A stretch of DNA of 42,078 nt from a virus (IMGVR_UViG_3300022072_000027:1-42078); one strand, 5' to 3'. Positions 17,850 to 26,893 are shown, counted from the stretch's first letter. The notes: generated by a model not told the origin, from the letters alone. Made by a program: numbers and translations.

Positions 17850-18825
17850 TATCACTCTCCAAGTTTGCAAAGGTTATCTTATCTTGTCTACCACGTAGTC
17901 CTGCTTTCATATAAGAAGTAGCACGACCTTCAAAGAAGTTCTGATGTTCAACACCCATCACTTCATCCAACCAACCTAGAGGATTCTCACGCTGGTCATA
18001 GTTTGTTTTTAATCCTAGCTGGAGTAATCTTCTATCAGCTATATATCTATTATAAGCATACATATCTTTCTTGGTAAGACCTTCAAGGTCTCCCATATCA
18101 AACACTAAGTCTAAGAATTTATCTTCTAGCACTACCATTGTTCTACATATATCATAGAGTTCTGCTTTAAAATCATCTGTCCATATATCTAAGTTTTCTT
18201 GGATAAACTCTCGAAACAATTTAGTCATAGCTTCAACGTGCATAGACTCATCACGTATAGAGTACGTAACTATCTGTCCCATACCTTTCATACGTCCAAA
18301 GCGTGGGAAGTTTAACAAGATTGCAAAGCTACTAAACAACTGTAGTCCTTCTGTAAAAGCTGAATAGACTGCTAAAGTTTTGGCAATGCTTTTTTTATCC
18401 GACTTAGTTGTCTTAAGCTTACGAACATACTCATGTTTATCTGCCATCTCTTCGTACTCTGCAAAAGCTTTGTACTCTATCTCAGGCATACCAACTGTAT
18501 CAAGCAGTAAACTGTATGCATGTTGATGAATAGATTCCATGTTCGCAAAAGAACCCATCATCATTCTAGCTTCAGGCTTTCTAAAGATACGCATGTATCT
18601 ATCAACATATCCGGCACCAACATCTACATCTGATTGAGTAAACAATCTAAAGATTTGAGTAAGTAAATTCTTTTCTTTTGAATCTAACTCCTGCCAATCT
18701 TTTACATCAGTGTGTAAAGGTACTGACTCCGGCATCCAATGCATTTGGTTTTGTAAGACATAGTAGTCAAACATCCATGCATGGTCAAAAGGTTTGTAGT
18801 AATCTCTTGTATCTAATAAACTCAT
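17842..18825 (-). CDS. nrdB: Class I ribonucleotide reductase small (beta) subunit
   Basis: This 327-aa protein makes the tyrosyl radical used by NrdA to reduce ribonucleotides to deoxyribonucleotides. The di-iron ligands can be placed: Asp66, Glu97 and His100 in ESIHQHAY, Glu159 in FTEGLQ, Glu193 and His196 in RDESMH. Tyr104 has the same spacing from Glu97 as the radical Tyr122 from Glu115 in E. coli, so a classic Fe-Tyr cofactor is expected. The C-terminus is short and lacks an obvious terminal Tyr/Phe-rich tail like that with which NrdB usually binds NrdA. It is separated from nrdA by two tiny genes and its ATG overlaps the preceding stop (ATGA). Confidence 0.95.
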   Translation of the reverse strand: MSLLDTRDYYKPFDHAWMFDYYVLQNQMHWMPESVPLHTDVKDWQELDSKEKNLLTQIFRLFTQSDVDVGAGYVDRYMRIFRKPEARMMMGSFANMESIHQHAYSLLLDTVGMPEIEYKAFAEYEEMADKHEYVRKLKTTKSDKKSIAKTLAVYSAFTEGLQLFSSFAILLNFPRFGRMKGMGQIVTYSIRDESMHVEAMTKLFREFIQENLDIWTDDFKAELYDICRTMVVLEDKFLDLVFDMGDLEGLTKKDMYAYNRYIADRRLLQLGLKTNYDQRENPLGWLDEVMGVEHQNFFEGRATSYMKAGLRGRQDKITFANLESDNG

Positions 18826-19001
18826 CTGTTCTCCTTGTTAAATCTCTTAACTAAATATTTAAAATTTTCAATTACATATCCTGCGTAATCTTTTGTTTTT
18901 GAGAATGGGTCTTTATGTTCATCACAATAATCTAACCACATCCTACTAGTAAAGCCAGAAAACTTCTGACTAAACACAGTATCAAATTCTGATTGTTTCA
19001 T
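18822..19001 (-). CDS. 59-aa small protein between nrdA and nrdB
   Basis: The gene starts at ATG 19001, just after the 47-aa Zn-ribbon gene, and ends with TGA overlapping the nrdB start (ATGA). The product is charged and helical with one Cys, resembling MWLDYCDEHKDPFSKTKDYA. No redox motif is present. Tight coupling to nrdB suggests that it accompanies RNR; its function is unknown. Confidence 0.6.
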   Translation of the reverse strand: MKQSEFDTVFSQKFSGFTSRMWLDYCDEHKDPFSKTKDYAGYVIENFKYLVKRFNKENR

Positions 19002-19002
19002 A

Positions 19003-19146
19003 TTAATCCTTTGGTAAATAAACTATAACAGCCGAGTTACATTTAGGGCAACTTAAATTAGTTTCCATAATATACTCATCGTTCTCATCTTCTATGTCGT
19101 GGTCTCCACCCCATATTAATTGTGTTCCACAGTGCCAACAATCCAT
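19003..19146 (-). CDS. 47-aa Zn-ribbon protein between nrdA and nrdB
   Basis: Two CxxC pairs, CWHC at residues 3-6 and CPKC at 33-36, flank an acidic loop, giving a minimal zinc ribbon. The start lies one base after the nrdA stop with a GAGGG ribosome site upstream. Similar tiny WHCG proteins occur, as I recall, in many marine phages. It could be a redox or regulatory partner of RNR, but the CxxC spacing fits metal binding and no glutaredoxin fold is present. Confidence 0.65.
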   Translation of the reverse strand: MDCWHCGTQLIWGGDHDIEDENDEYIMETNLSCPKCNSAVIVYLPKD

Positions 19147-19147
19147 A

Positions 19148-21043
19148 TTATCCCTCACATGCGATACATTCAGCATCGTCTAATTTAATACGTTGTACTT
19201 TAGTGTTTACGTTCTCTGCATTACGAGCAGCATTAGTTCTAAAGTAATATAAAGATTTAAGTTTGTTCATACCATACCAGTGCACATCATTGACATACTG
19301 CATATACTCATCATGTACTTCCTGTGGTTCGGTAGCTGTAGGTATAGTAAAGAAAAGATTAACTGACTGTGCTTGACAAATAAACTCTTGTCGTTTAGCA
19401 GCGTGTTCAATAATCCATATTTGATCTATCTCATTAGCAGTCTTGAATATTTCTTTTTCATCATCTGTAAAAATATCAAGGTGCTGTACGGAACCCTCGT
19501 TACCTGCAATGTCTTTCCAGACTGAAATCAACTCATCTTTCTTTAATCCTTTATCTTTAAGTATCTCTTCTAAGTATTTGTTTTTAACTTGGAACGAGCC
19601 TGAGAGAGTCTTGTGCGTATAGACATTAGCCCTGTATGGCTCAATCGAAGGAGATGTCCCACCACATATGATACTAGAAGAAGCATTAGGAGCAACAGCG
19701 AGTAGATGAGCATTACGCCTACCACTACCACTGACATCAGGTGACTCACCACGTTCATCAGCAAGTCTTTCAGTTGCTCTAATTGAATGTCTCTTAATGT
19801 GTTTAAATGCTTTGTAATTAAAGCCCGTAGCGAAGATACCCTCAAAAGGAATGCTGCGTGATTGGAGATACGAATGGAATCCCATCGCACCAAGACCCAA
19901 CGACCTTTCTCTGTAAGCAGAGTAGGCAGATTTAAGAAACCCTTCTTTGCCCGGCTTAATATGTTTTTGAAACCTTTTAAAATTTGCATTATATTCTCCT
20001 AAGTTATTGGTGTCGACAGCATTATCAATGTAATGTTGTAATACATTGTCAAGCATGGTAATTAAATCATCAATGAACAAAGGGTTCTCACTCCACTCAT
20101 CAAAGTATTCTAGGTTTACGGAAGACAAACAACACACTGCTGTTCGTTCTTCGTTAGTAGGTAAAGTAATCTCAGAACATAGATTGCTCTGTTTGATTTC
20201 TAATCCTAAATCTTTTTGTTCTTTAGGTAATGCTTCGTTACATGTATCTATATTAATCATGTAAGGCTCACCTGTCTCTGCTCTTGCGTTGATGATCTGC
20301 CACCATAAGTCTCTAGCATTTACAATCTTTGTAGGTTCGTGAGTCTTCGGGTCAATCAATCTAAAGTCTGCATCTTCTTGTACAGTTTTGAGAAACTCAT
20401 TGGTAATGTTGATACCATTGTGAAGATTAAGATTCTTACGGTTGATATCACCACCAGATTCTTTACGCATGTTAATAAACTCTTCAATCTCCGGATGAGA
20501 TATGTCCATGTATGCAGCATAAGAACCACGTCTTGTTGTGCCTTGATTAAAGGCTAACATCTGAGAATCTACGACATGCATGAAAGGGATTGAACCAGTA
20601 GACTTACTACCGTGAGTAGTAGAAATACCATTACTCCTAATATCTCCCCAAAATCCACCAATACCTCCACCCGAACTTGCCAACCAAATATTCTCGTCAT
20701 AGTGAGCAGATAAACCATCCCTGCTATCAGGTACATAATTGAGGAAACAGCTAATAGGAAGCCCACGACTTGTTCCCCCGTTACTAAGTATAGGAGTGCT
20801 AAACATGAACCAACAAGAGGAACTGTAGTGATAAAGTCTTTGAGCCAACTCAAAATCTGTGTGACCTTTGTAGGTTGCTCCGAAGACTGATGCTCTGGCA
20901 AACGCTTCTTGTGCATGTGTTTCATTCTCCCATAAGTATCTATCCTTGAGAGTATCAAGGCTAAACTTATCTAATAGTTTTTCATTACTGTAATTAATTT
21001 TTATACCAAGATATTCCTTGATACCTACTTTATCATCTACCAT
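19148..21043 (-). CDS. nrdA: Class I ribonucleotide reductase large (alpha) subunit
   Basis: At 631 aa this is shorter than E. coli NrdA (761 aa). The missing part corresponds to the N-terminal ATP-cone, so dATP activity inhibition is probably absent. Catalytic features are present: Cys99 in LPISCFLN and Cys304 or Cys305 in AVCCLSSVNL as the redox pair, Cys289 with Asn287 and Glu291 in NLCSEI as the thiyl radical site, and the LKSLYYFRT tyrosine pair of the radical path. The C-terminal CIAC (Cys626, Cys629) is the swinging thiol pair reduced by thioredoxin or glutaredoxin, which the host must provide. Its ATG overlaps the stop of the DUF3310 gene by one base. Confidence 0.96.
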   Translation of the reverse strand: MVDDKVGIKEYLGIKINYSNEKLLDKFSLDTLKDRYLWENETHAQEAFARASVFGATYKGHTDFELAQRLYHYSSSCWFMFSTPILSNGGTSRGLPISCFLNYVPDSRDGLSAHYDENIWLASSGGGIGGFWGDIRSNGISTTHGSKSTGSIPFMHVVDSQMLAFNQGTTRRGSYAAYMDISHPEIEEFINMRKESGGDINRKNLNLHNGINITNEFLKTVQEDADFRLIDPKTHEPTKIVNARDLWWQIINARAETGEPYMINIDTCNEALPKEQKDLGLEIKQSNLCSEITLPTNEERTAVCCLSSVNLEYFDEWSENPLFIDDLITMLDNVLQHYIDNAVDTNNLGEYNANFKRFQKHIKPGKEGFLKSAYSAYRERSLGLGAMGFHSYLQSRSIPFEGIFATGFNYKAFKHIKRHSIRATERLADERGESPDVSGSGRRNAHLLAVAPNASSSIICGGTSPSIEPYRANVYTHKTLSGSFQVKNKYLEEILKDKGLKKDELISVWKDIAGNEGSVQHLDIFTDDEKEIFKTANEIDQIWIIEHAAKRQEFICQAQSVNLFFTIPTATEPQEVHDEYMQYVNDVHWYGMNKLKSLYYFRTNAARNAENVNTKVQRIKLDDAECIACEG

Positions 21044-21309
21044 TATGAGTTCTCTGTGTCGTGTACGTTAAGCATTATTATACCATAATGTAGTATCTTT
21101 AGCAAGTCTTTTCTGTTCTTTCCGTCTTTGTTTCCATAACGTTTAGCGTACTTCATAATGTTACCAAGAGTAAACCCTTCACCATGTCCTGAATCAATGA
21201 TGATGTCTGTTGCTTGATACTTATCGGAAGCATAATGCTCACCATATGTACCATCAATATAAGCCTGTAGTTCTTGTATTAGTTGTCCTTCATTAAATTT
21301 ATAGTTCAT
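21043..21309 (-). CDS. DUF3310 protein (T7 gp1.7-like putative nucleotide kinase)
   Basis: The 88-aa protein contains the DUF3310 pattern: a short N-terminal segment, then GEGFTLGNIMKYAKRYGNKDGKN, then a KDLLKILHYG helix. T7 gp1.7, the best-known member, is a nucleotide kinase acting on dTMP and dGMP and affecting sensitivity to dideoxythymidine. The neighbour is nrdA, which suits a role in nucleotide supply. The core His and Lys/Arg residues are in place, although the N-terminal region is divergent. Confidence 0.7.
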   Translation of the reverse strand: MNYKFNEGQLIQELQAYIDGTYGEHYASDKYQATDIIIDSGHGEGFTLGNIMKYAKRYGNKDGKNRKDLLKILHYGIIMLNVHDTENS

Positions 21310-21745
21310 CTGTTATCCACTCCTTCGGTAAAGTTTCTTCACTATACCATGTAAAATTATTTGTTTCTGCCCACTCAGCATGGGTTCTTTTTGTTCCATT
21401 CTTTCTTATCTTAGCTCCCGGCATAGGTGCAAAAGGTTTTTGAAATAAGAATATTAGTTCATAGTCTTCTACTCTCTCACTCAAGGCTTCTCTTATCCAG
21501 ATATACTTACTGTATTCAGCATAATCCCAGAACCTTCCCTTTGCTTCTAACAATATTATTTTACCATCAACAGTCTTTACAAAGTCTGGCTCATAAGTAT
21601 GCTCTACTATATAATCAATTTTATCCCAATGATGTTTCCAATCTTGTAAAATTGTTTGATGTATATTATATTCCCATGTACTATCATAGCCTTTAGGTAC
21701 GTTAGTTTTTTTAGGTCTAGGTTTTCTGGGAACTCGTCTAGGCAT
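21299..21745 (-). CDS. Endonuclease I (T7 gp3-like Holliday junction resolvase)
   Basis: At 148 aa the length matches T7 endonuclease I (149 aa). The active-site residues are Glu25 in STWEYNIH, Asp54 in YEPDF, and Glu67 with Lys69 in LLEAKGRF, the E-D-ExK set of this enzyme. The N-terminal RRVPRKPRPKK is basic and could bind DNA. In T7 it resolves branched DNA before packaging and helps degrade host DNA. It overlaps both neighbours slightly, inside the replication operon between the exonuclease and RNR genes. Confidence 0.9.
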   Translation of the reverse strand: MPRRVPRKPRPKKTNVPKGYDSTWEYNIHQTILQDWKHHWDKIDYIVEHTYEPDFVKTVDGKIILLEAKGRFWDYAEYSKYIWIREALSERVEDYELIFLFQKPFAPMPGAKIRKNGTKRTHAEWAETNNFTWYSEETLPKEWITDEL

Positions 21746-21986
21746 TCAAGTCTCCAAGAGTAATGTTAGGATTACGTTTTACTTGTTTGTAAAACCACCT
21801 CAAACTATATGCACTCAATAAAAATTTATTGTTAGCAAAGATATGAGTTTGTTCTGGTAAGAACTCATTAAGATTTTTTCTATTAATCTTAGATGTATCT
21901 TCTCCATCGGGAACCATTGTTCTTAACCACTCAATGAGTAAGTCTTCTGCTCTCCGTCTTAACTGTTTAGATTTTTTTTGATTCAT
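21738..21986 (-). CDS. Unrecognised 82-aa basic protein
   Basis: The protein is basic at the N-terminus (KKSKQLRRRAEDLLIEWL) and helical, with an aromatic C-terminal segment (LRWFYKQVKRN). It overlaps the exonuclease stop by 20 bases and the endonuclease I start by eight, so it is coupled to nuclease genes. A DNA-binding accessory role is possible but unproven. Confidence 0.55.
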   Translation of the reverse strand: MNQKKSKQLRRRAEDLLIEWLRTMVPDGEDTSKINRKNLNEFLPEQTHIFANNKFLLSAYSLRWFYKQVKRNPNITLGDLNA

Positions 21987-22809
21987 AGTTCTTTACTAAT
22001 TTCCAATAGTTTAAAATGCTGTTAAACATTTCTGTATGTTTTGTTTGAGAGTCTCTATCCCATATATGACAGGCTATAAGTTCTTTGTCTTGACGATCAA
22101 CAAATATAGATACTCGTTCTACATCATCAAAACCACAGCCTTGAGCATAGGCTGACAACTGCATACCATGTTCATCATATACTAAACGAGCAGGGTCTTT
22201 ACCAAATAGATTATCTTTAGTTTTAAAGTCTACAAAGATACCAGACTTAGAATATAAATCTATCTTACCACCATAACCTAAGTCAGAACAGAAAGAATCT
22301 TCTGCTATCCAGTCTTCATCCGGAAAGTTTTCATCTAACCAAGACCGTATTATCTCATAGGTTGGATTTGTTTCTTCGCCTAAGAAACCTCGTTCAATCA
22401 TTGCATGAATCTTAGTTCCTTCTTCTGCAGCTTCTTGTCCTATCCTTTTAGAATCTTGTTTACACCTGTAAGCAAACTCCTCAAGAGATTCATCTTCTTC
22501 TTTCTCTAACATAAGTGCAGAGTTTAATGCTTGATTAATCTTCCAGTTTTCTAATCCGGGTTTGGCTACCAGACTTAGTACAGTAGTAACCGATGGTACT
22601 AAGTTATCTTTCTTGGCATCACGTAATGTAGTGTTACGTTCTTTACCATTAGCACCTACAATAGTATACATTGGTTCGCCTTCTTGCGTATACCAATGCC
22701 CTGATTCGGCTGATTTTTTCTTAGCCGACAACTTATTATATACTTCTTGACTGGTTGTGTCAAGAGGTTTTGTTTTATTTTTAGAAATTAAATTCGCCTT
22801 GTTTGGCAT
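21967..22809 (-). CDS. PD-(D/E)XK exonuclease (RecB/Cas4-type fold)
   Basis: This 280-aa protein carries the full motif series of phage RecB-like nucleases: His135 in GTKIHAMIE, Asp184 in YGGKIDLY, Asp194-x-Lys196 in VDFKTK, and Gln217 and Tyr221 in QLSAYAQG. These coordinate metal and cut DNA. In T7-like replicons the equivalent (gp6) removes RNA primers and degrades host DNA, so that role is likely. The N-terminal 70 residues contain a Ser/Lys-rich segment and a WYTQEGEP motif of unknown use. The start at 22809 overlaps the HNH gene by 29 bases. The fold differs from T7 gp6, so the call is functional analogy. Confidence 0.85.
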   Translation of the reverse strand: MPNKANLISKNKTKPLDTTSQEVYNKLSAKKKSAESGHWYTQEGEPMYTIVGANGKERNTTLRDAKKDNLVPSVTTVLSLVAKPGLENWKINQALNSALMLEKEEDESLEEFAYRCKQDSKRIGQEAAEEGTKIHAMIERGFLGEETNPTYEIIRSWLDENFPDEDWIAEDSFCSDLGYGGKIDLYSKSGIFVDFKTKDNLFGKDPARLVYDEHGMQLSAYAQGCGFDDVERVSIFVDRQDKELIACHIWDRDSQTKHTEMFNSILNYWKLVKNYESKKI

Positions 22810-23188
22810 TAGCTACCTCCTGTATAATAGTTTTATTTTTTCTAACGTGTGGCATGTAATCTCTTTCTTCCCATGTTTTAATGCTATGGCAGTTTTGACA
22901 ACGTACTTCACACTTTCTTATTTCATTAAACAAATCTTTAATGTACTGTCTGTTTTTTACTTTATCAGTCGGAGTAATCCGGCATACTAAAGTACTCATA
23001 TTAGCTCCGCTTTTAGAAGCATCTAATAATATTGTTTTTTCTTCTCTTACTTTGTGGTCAAAGCAAAGTGCTTTTGGATGTTTATTGTAGCCACAATCTA
23101 TACATCCTTTACTAAGTTTATATTTATTAATCCGTCTGTATCTGTTATCACGGAGATATTTTCTGTATTCATCACTAGTGAGTGTCAC
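22781..23188 (-). CDS. HNH-type zinc endonuclease-like protein
   Basis: The 135-aa protein has a CIDCGY knuckle (Cys29, Cys32), a LCFDHK segment with the Asp-His of an HNH beta hairpin, and a C-terminal CEVRCQNCHSIKT zinc knuckle. This is the compact two-knuckle HNH layout seen in free-standing phage nucleases. It lies between DNA polymerase and exonuclease, overlapping each by 14 and 29 bases. That could reflect a mobile homing-type gene now locked into the operon, or a domesticated nuclease. Confidence 0.75.
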   Translation of the reverse strand: MTLTSDEYRKYLRDNRYRRINKYKLSKGCIDCGYNKHPKALCFDHKVREEKTILLDASKSGANMSTLVCRITPTDKVKNRQYIKDLFNEIRKCEVRCQNCHSIKTWEERDYMPHVRKNKTIIQEVANAKQGEFNF

Positions 23189-24905
23189 TCCAGTTACCTC
23201 CTACTTTATATTCGCCATCCATTGGACAGCGTAGATTAAAATGTTCACCTGCTTCTATAATACTTTTGACTGCAGTCTCTCCAACAAAATCTGCTTGAGA
23301 TTCTTTGACTTCAATCTGCCACTCATCATGTATGTTAGCAACAAATCTATAATCAATAGCGTTTAGTTTTAACACACTGTCTAAGTCTACTAATGCTTTC
23401 TTCATTAAGATAGCACCTGCTCCTTGCAATAAGGTATTAAGTGCAGCATGTTTGTTTCTTATATACAGCTTCCTACCATCTAATCCTTTGAGGTAATTTT
23501 TTGAAGCTGCTCTGTCAACTCGTTCCTTAAGAGTTCGGTATGTTGGGAGACTACTAAGAAAGCGTTCTCGCAACCTCTTACCTTCTGCTCTGCTTCCTTT
23601 AATGATGCTTCCAATCTTCTCATCTCCTGCTCCGTAAACGAGTGCGTAGATGAAAGTTTTAGCCTGATCTCTTGATTTAAGTCCAGCAAAGTTTTGGTTA
23701 GTCGTGTGAATGTCTCCATTAATAATTTCATTTATATACTCCTTGTCGTCCATGTAATGTGCTAACATGCGTAGCTCTAATCCACTTGCATCTACACCTA
23801 CAAGCTTATGTCCTTCTGGTACAGTCCAACATGCTCTACATTCCTTACCGTATGGGCTATGAACTGAGGGAACTTGAGCAACGTTAGGGTTTCTATGTGA
23901 CATCCTGCCGGTAATAGTACCGTTGGGAATAACAAAACCATGTATCCTACCATCATCCCTGACAGCTTCTACCCAAGAGTCAATCTGAGCTATACGCTTT
24001 TGTAATAGTAAAAAGTCTGCAATTAATTTAGCTTCATGGATATGTGTAATCTTGGATAATGTTTTCTCATCTACAATAGGTTGACCAGTGGGTGTAAATC
24101 TATCTGGATTCCAACCAAAGTCAATAAGATATTCTCCAATCTGTTTACGAGAACCAAGATTAAACTCTTGTAAAGTTTGTCGCATGAAAGGATTGAAGTT
24201 GTTTGTATCTAAACAACGTTGATATTCTTCATCAGTCATACCACGCTTAGATAGATTACCATCTTTCTTGATGTAGGGTGTGACTTGTTTTGTGTCTACC
24301 CACTTAGGTTTAAATGTGGAATGAACCTCGTCTTCAATCTGTTGTTTCTTTTCTCTTAGTTCTGCTAGTAACGTAAGTGCTGATTGCATATCAAAAGCAA
24401 AACCATCTTGCTCCTGTTGTTTCATAATCTTAGCAACACCTTGTTCAAGATCAATACAATCTTTCTTAAACCCTCGTGACTCCTTACGAAGTTCTTGTAA
24501 AACTTTAGTATTAAGTTCTACATCTCTTACACAATAGGTCAACATATCCTCAGAGTAGTTTAAGTAATCTTCAAACTCAATCTTAGGATAGCCTAACTTG
24601 TATCCCCAAGTCTCAAGACTGTGCCCACCATCACGTGTTGGATTAAATAGTCTGGATAAAACTAAAGTATCAATAACTATCTTATCACTTAGGTCTACAT
24701 TACCAAACTTTTCTACCAGAGGTATGTCAAATCCAATAATGTTGTGACCGATAAGTGTATCTGCTGTTGTCAAAAACTGATATCCTTCTTCTAGTTTGTC
24801 AGGTGGGAACTTAAATACCTCACCGGATACTGGATTCTGTGCAACAATACACCATACCTTTGTTGCGTTCAGATCATCAGTCTCTATATCAAATACTAAT
24901 TCCAT
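23175..24905 (-). CDS. Family A DNA polymerase with 3'-5' exonuclease
   Basis: This 576-aa protein is the replicative polymerase. The exonuclease domain (about 1-190) shows DIETDDL (Asp6, Glu8), GHNIIGFDIPL (Asp60) and YCVRD (Asp128). The polymerase domain shows motif A VDASGLELRM (Asp372), motif B RDQAKTFIYALVYG (Arg412, Lys416, Tyr420) and motif C HDE (526-528). The residue equivalent to E. coli Phe762 is Tyr420, as in T7 gp5; in marine phages Tyr here has been linked to fast, lytic replication. No 5'-3' exonuclease domain is present. It is shorter than T7 gp5 (704 aa), and I see no clear thioredoxin-binding insertion. Its start overlaps the primase-helicase stop. Confidence 0.96.
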   Translation of the reverse strand: MELVFDIETDDLNATKVWCIVAQNPVSGEVFKFPPDKLEEGYQFLTTADTLIGHNIIGFDIPLVEKFGNVDLSDKIVIDTLVLSRLFNPTRDGGHSLETWGYKLGYPKIEFEDYLNYSEDMLTYCVRDVELNTKVLQELRKESRGFKKDCIDLEQGVAKIMKQQEQDGFAFDMQSALTLLAELREKKQQIEDEVHSTFKPKWVDTKQVTPYIKKDGNLSKRGMTDEEYQRCLDTNNFNPFMRQTLQEFNLGSRKQIGEYLIDFGWNPDRFTPTGQPIVDEKTLSKITHIHEAKLIADFLLLQKRIAQIDSWVEAVRDDGRIHGFVIPNGTITGRMSHRNPNVAQVPSVHSPYGKECRACWTVPEGHKLVGVDASGLELRMLAHYMDDKEYINEIINGDIHTTNQNFAGLKSRDQAKTFIYALVYGAGDEKIGSIIKGSRAEGKRLRERFLSSLPTYRTLKERVDRAASKNYLKGLDGRKLYIRNKHAALNTLLQGAGAILMKKALVDLDSVLKLNAIDYRFVANIHDEWQIEVKESQADFVGETAVKSIIEAGEHFNLRCPMDGEYKVGGNWSDTH

Positions 24906-26575
24906 TAGAATCCTTCGTCTCCAGAGTTATCAAACTCTATATCATCGTTAGTTAATTCAGATAGTCTACCGGTCTCGGCATCATAGATAACTCTAGCTGC
25001 CATACCTACATCACCTGTGTATCTTGATTTAAGAACACGTAGCCTTGTAGTCCTAGCTTCGTCTGGGTCGTCTGATTGTTGATTACGTTCTAATGCAATA
25101 ACACAATCGGATAGTTGACCAATACTATTAGAGCCACGTAGATGAGATAGACTTACTTCAATTCCATTCTCGTGTCCTTTGTTACCATCGACACGTCTAA
25201 GATGAGACACAAGTATAATACCTGCACCTGTCTCTTCAACTAAACTTCTTAGCCTAGTCATAATTGCATCAATGGCTCGTCTCTCATCACCTTCATGCAC
25301 TGCACTGACTAGCATATGTAAGTGATCGACCACTATCCATTTGCAATCACAGCCAATAATCATAAAGCGAAGCTTAGTAAAGATATCATCAATGTCGTTG
25401 GTGCCAAAGTGTGAGTGAACCCATACTCTGTTTTTGTTCTCACCATCGTACAAGATGTCAAACATCTTATCAAGTTCTTCTTTAGAAAACTTCTCACGTT
25501 CTTGGTCAATGTATAATCTAGCGTTAGCTTCAATAGAAAGTATACCATCAATGGTACGTCTCCAATCTTCTTCTAATGCTATGATACCTACGTTGTCCTG
25601 TGTTTGTTTGACAAGCCAATGCTCTATCTCTCTGGTCACACTAGACTTACCAAGTCCTGTTCCACCTGTAAGAGTTACAAGTTCACCCTGTCGTAAGCCA
25701 TACAGCTTCTTGTTTAATCCTTCATAAGGATAGGGAACACTTTGTTTCTTCTCACGATTATGAAACTTCTCACGTTGCTCAGTAACATTTATAACACCAG
25801 ATGGTGTGTAAACTTTACTCGCCCACCACGCTTCAACAAAATCTTTATGTCTGTTGTCACGAAGCATATCGTTAGGGTCTTTGAAGCCATTAGGAAGTGT
25901 GAGTATCCTAGCCTTGCCGGGCTTGAAAAGTCTAGCAACTTTAACTGCTGCATCCTTTCCTGCCTTGTCATTATCAAATGCGACAATAACATTTTCAAAA
26001 TCATCAAAGAACTCTAAGCTTTCCTTGATGTCTCTGACTGCACCCTGTGCACCACGCTTGATGGATACGACTGCCCACTTACTACCAAGTAGTTCGTAAG
26101 CTGCCATCGCATCACACTCCCCTTCGGTTATCGTGACATACTTGCCACTCTTAAACAACTGTTGACCAAACAATCCGGTCTCGTTATAACTACCAGATAC
26201 AAAGAAGTCTTTACTTAAAGAGTTTCTACATTTGGTAGCTGACAATTCGTGTCCGTTGTAATACGGATAGAAATGTTTAATGACCTGACCTTTAAGGTCT
26301 TGGACAGCTTTGACCCCAAACTTCTGTGCAGTTGCTTGAGATATTTTTCTATCAGTTAATGCAATGAAGTTACCTTCGGCTACATTATCTGGTTGTTTGG
26401 TTTGTGTTGGTTGTGATTGTGTCATAGTTTTTCCGTTACATGCTTGTTCATAGTTAGGCATAAATTCTCCACAACTGAAACACTTTGCCGAGCCATCTTG
26501 ATTGACTCCTACAGCATCACTGCTGTTGCAAAGTGGACAGGGTTGTTTCAACTTATCCCACGTTGTATCGTTCAT
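24905..26575 (-). CDS. Primase-helicase (T7 gp4-like)
   Basis: The start is placed at 26575 because AGGAGG lies immediately upstream; a GTG 15 bases earlier would put the ribosome site inside the gene. The 556-aa protein has an N-terminal zinc finger (Cys13, Cys16, Cys32, Cys35) for template recognition, then a TOPRIM primase core (Glu151 in TEGECDA; Asp201 and Asp203 in FDNDKAG). The RecA-type hexameric helicase follows, with Walker A GGTGLGKSS at about 303-311, Walker B VVDHLH at about 415-420, and a SHLRR then HLRGSNSIGQ region. It synthesises primers and unwinds DNA ahead of the polymerase. Length matches T7 gp4 (566 aa). Confidence 0.96.
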   Translation of the reverse strand: MNDTTWDKLKQPCPLCNSSDAVGVNQDGSAKCFSCGEFMPNYEQACNGKTMTQSQPTQTKQPDNVAEGNFIALTDRKISQATAQKFGVKAVQDLKGQVIKHFYPYYNGHELSATKCRNSLSKDFFVSGSYNETGLFGQQLFKSGKYVTITEGECDAMAAYELLGSKWAVVSIKRGAQGAVRDIKESLEFFDDFENVIVAFDNDKAGKDAAVKVARLFKPGKARILTLPNGFKDPNDMLRDNRHKDFVEAWWASKVYTPSGVINVTEQREKFHNREKKQSVPYPYEGLNKKLYGLRQGELVTLTGGTGLGKSSVTREIEHWLVKQTQDNVGIIALEEDWRRTIDGILSIEANARLYIDQEREKFSKEELDKMFDILYDGENKNRVWVHSHFGTNDIDDIFTKLRFMIIGCDCKWIVVDHLHMLVSAVHEGDERRAIDAIMTRLRSLVEETGAGIILVSHLRRVDGNKGHENGIEVSLSHLRGSNSIGQLSDCVIALERNQQSDDPDEARTTRLRVLKSRYTGDVGMAARVIYDAETGRLSELTNDDIEFDNSGDEGF

Positions 26576-26593
26576 GTTAGCCCTCCTCACAGA

Positions 26594-26893
26594 CTATGTG
26601 GTTTCTTTTGCTACTTTAGATTCGTCCTCTATAGTTTCTGGGTCGTCTCCTACGAACTGACCTTTCTCGTTACGAGCAGATTCAGTTTCAACGATTGCTT
26701 CGTCTCTATCTTTAAGAAGTCCTTCTAAGTTAGCACGATGTGTACGACTTGCAAAGTCTAAAGCTTCTATGATAACTTGTAAGTTACCTACTTTCTGTAC
26801 TATAACAGTAGCTTCTTGCTTTACTTTGTCGTCACTAATGTTGTTGACATCATAAGAGTTGTTACTGTCGTCATTATTAATAGTAATAATCAT
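26594..26893 (-). CDS. 99-aa acidic protein between SSB and primase genes
   Basis: The protein begins with a short beta strand and an Asn/Asp-rich stretch, has a central amphipathic helix (residues about 25-60, VIVQKVGNLQVIIEALDFA), and ends in a Glu-rich tail. It starts directly after the ssDNA-binding protein stop and ends 18 bases before the primase-helicase start. Its place between two replisome genes suggests a replication accessory role. I do not recognise the family. Confidence 0.55.
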   Translation of the reverse strand: MIITINNDDSNNSYDVNNISDDKVKQEATVIVQKVGNLQVIIEALDFASRTHRANLEGLLKDRDEAIVETESARNEKGQFVGDDPETIEDESKVAKETT

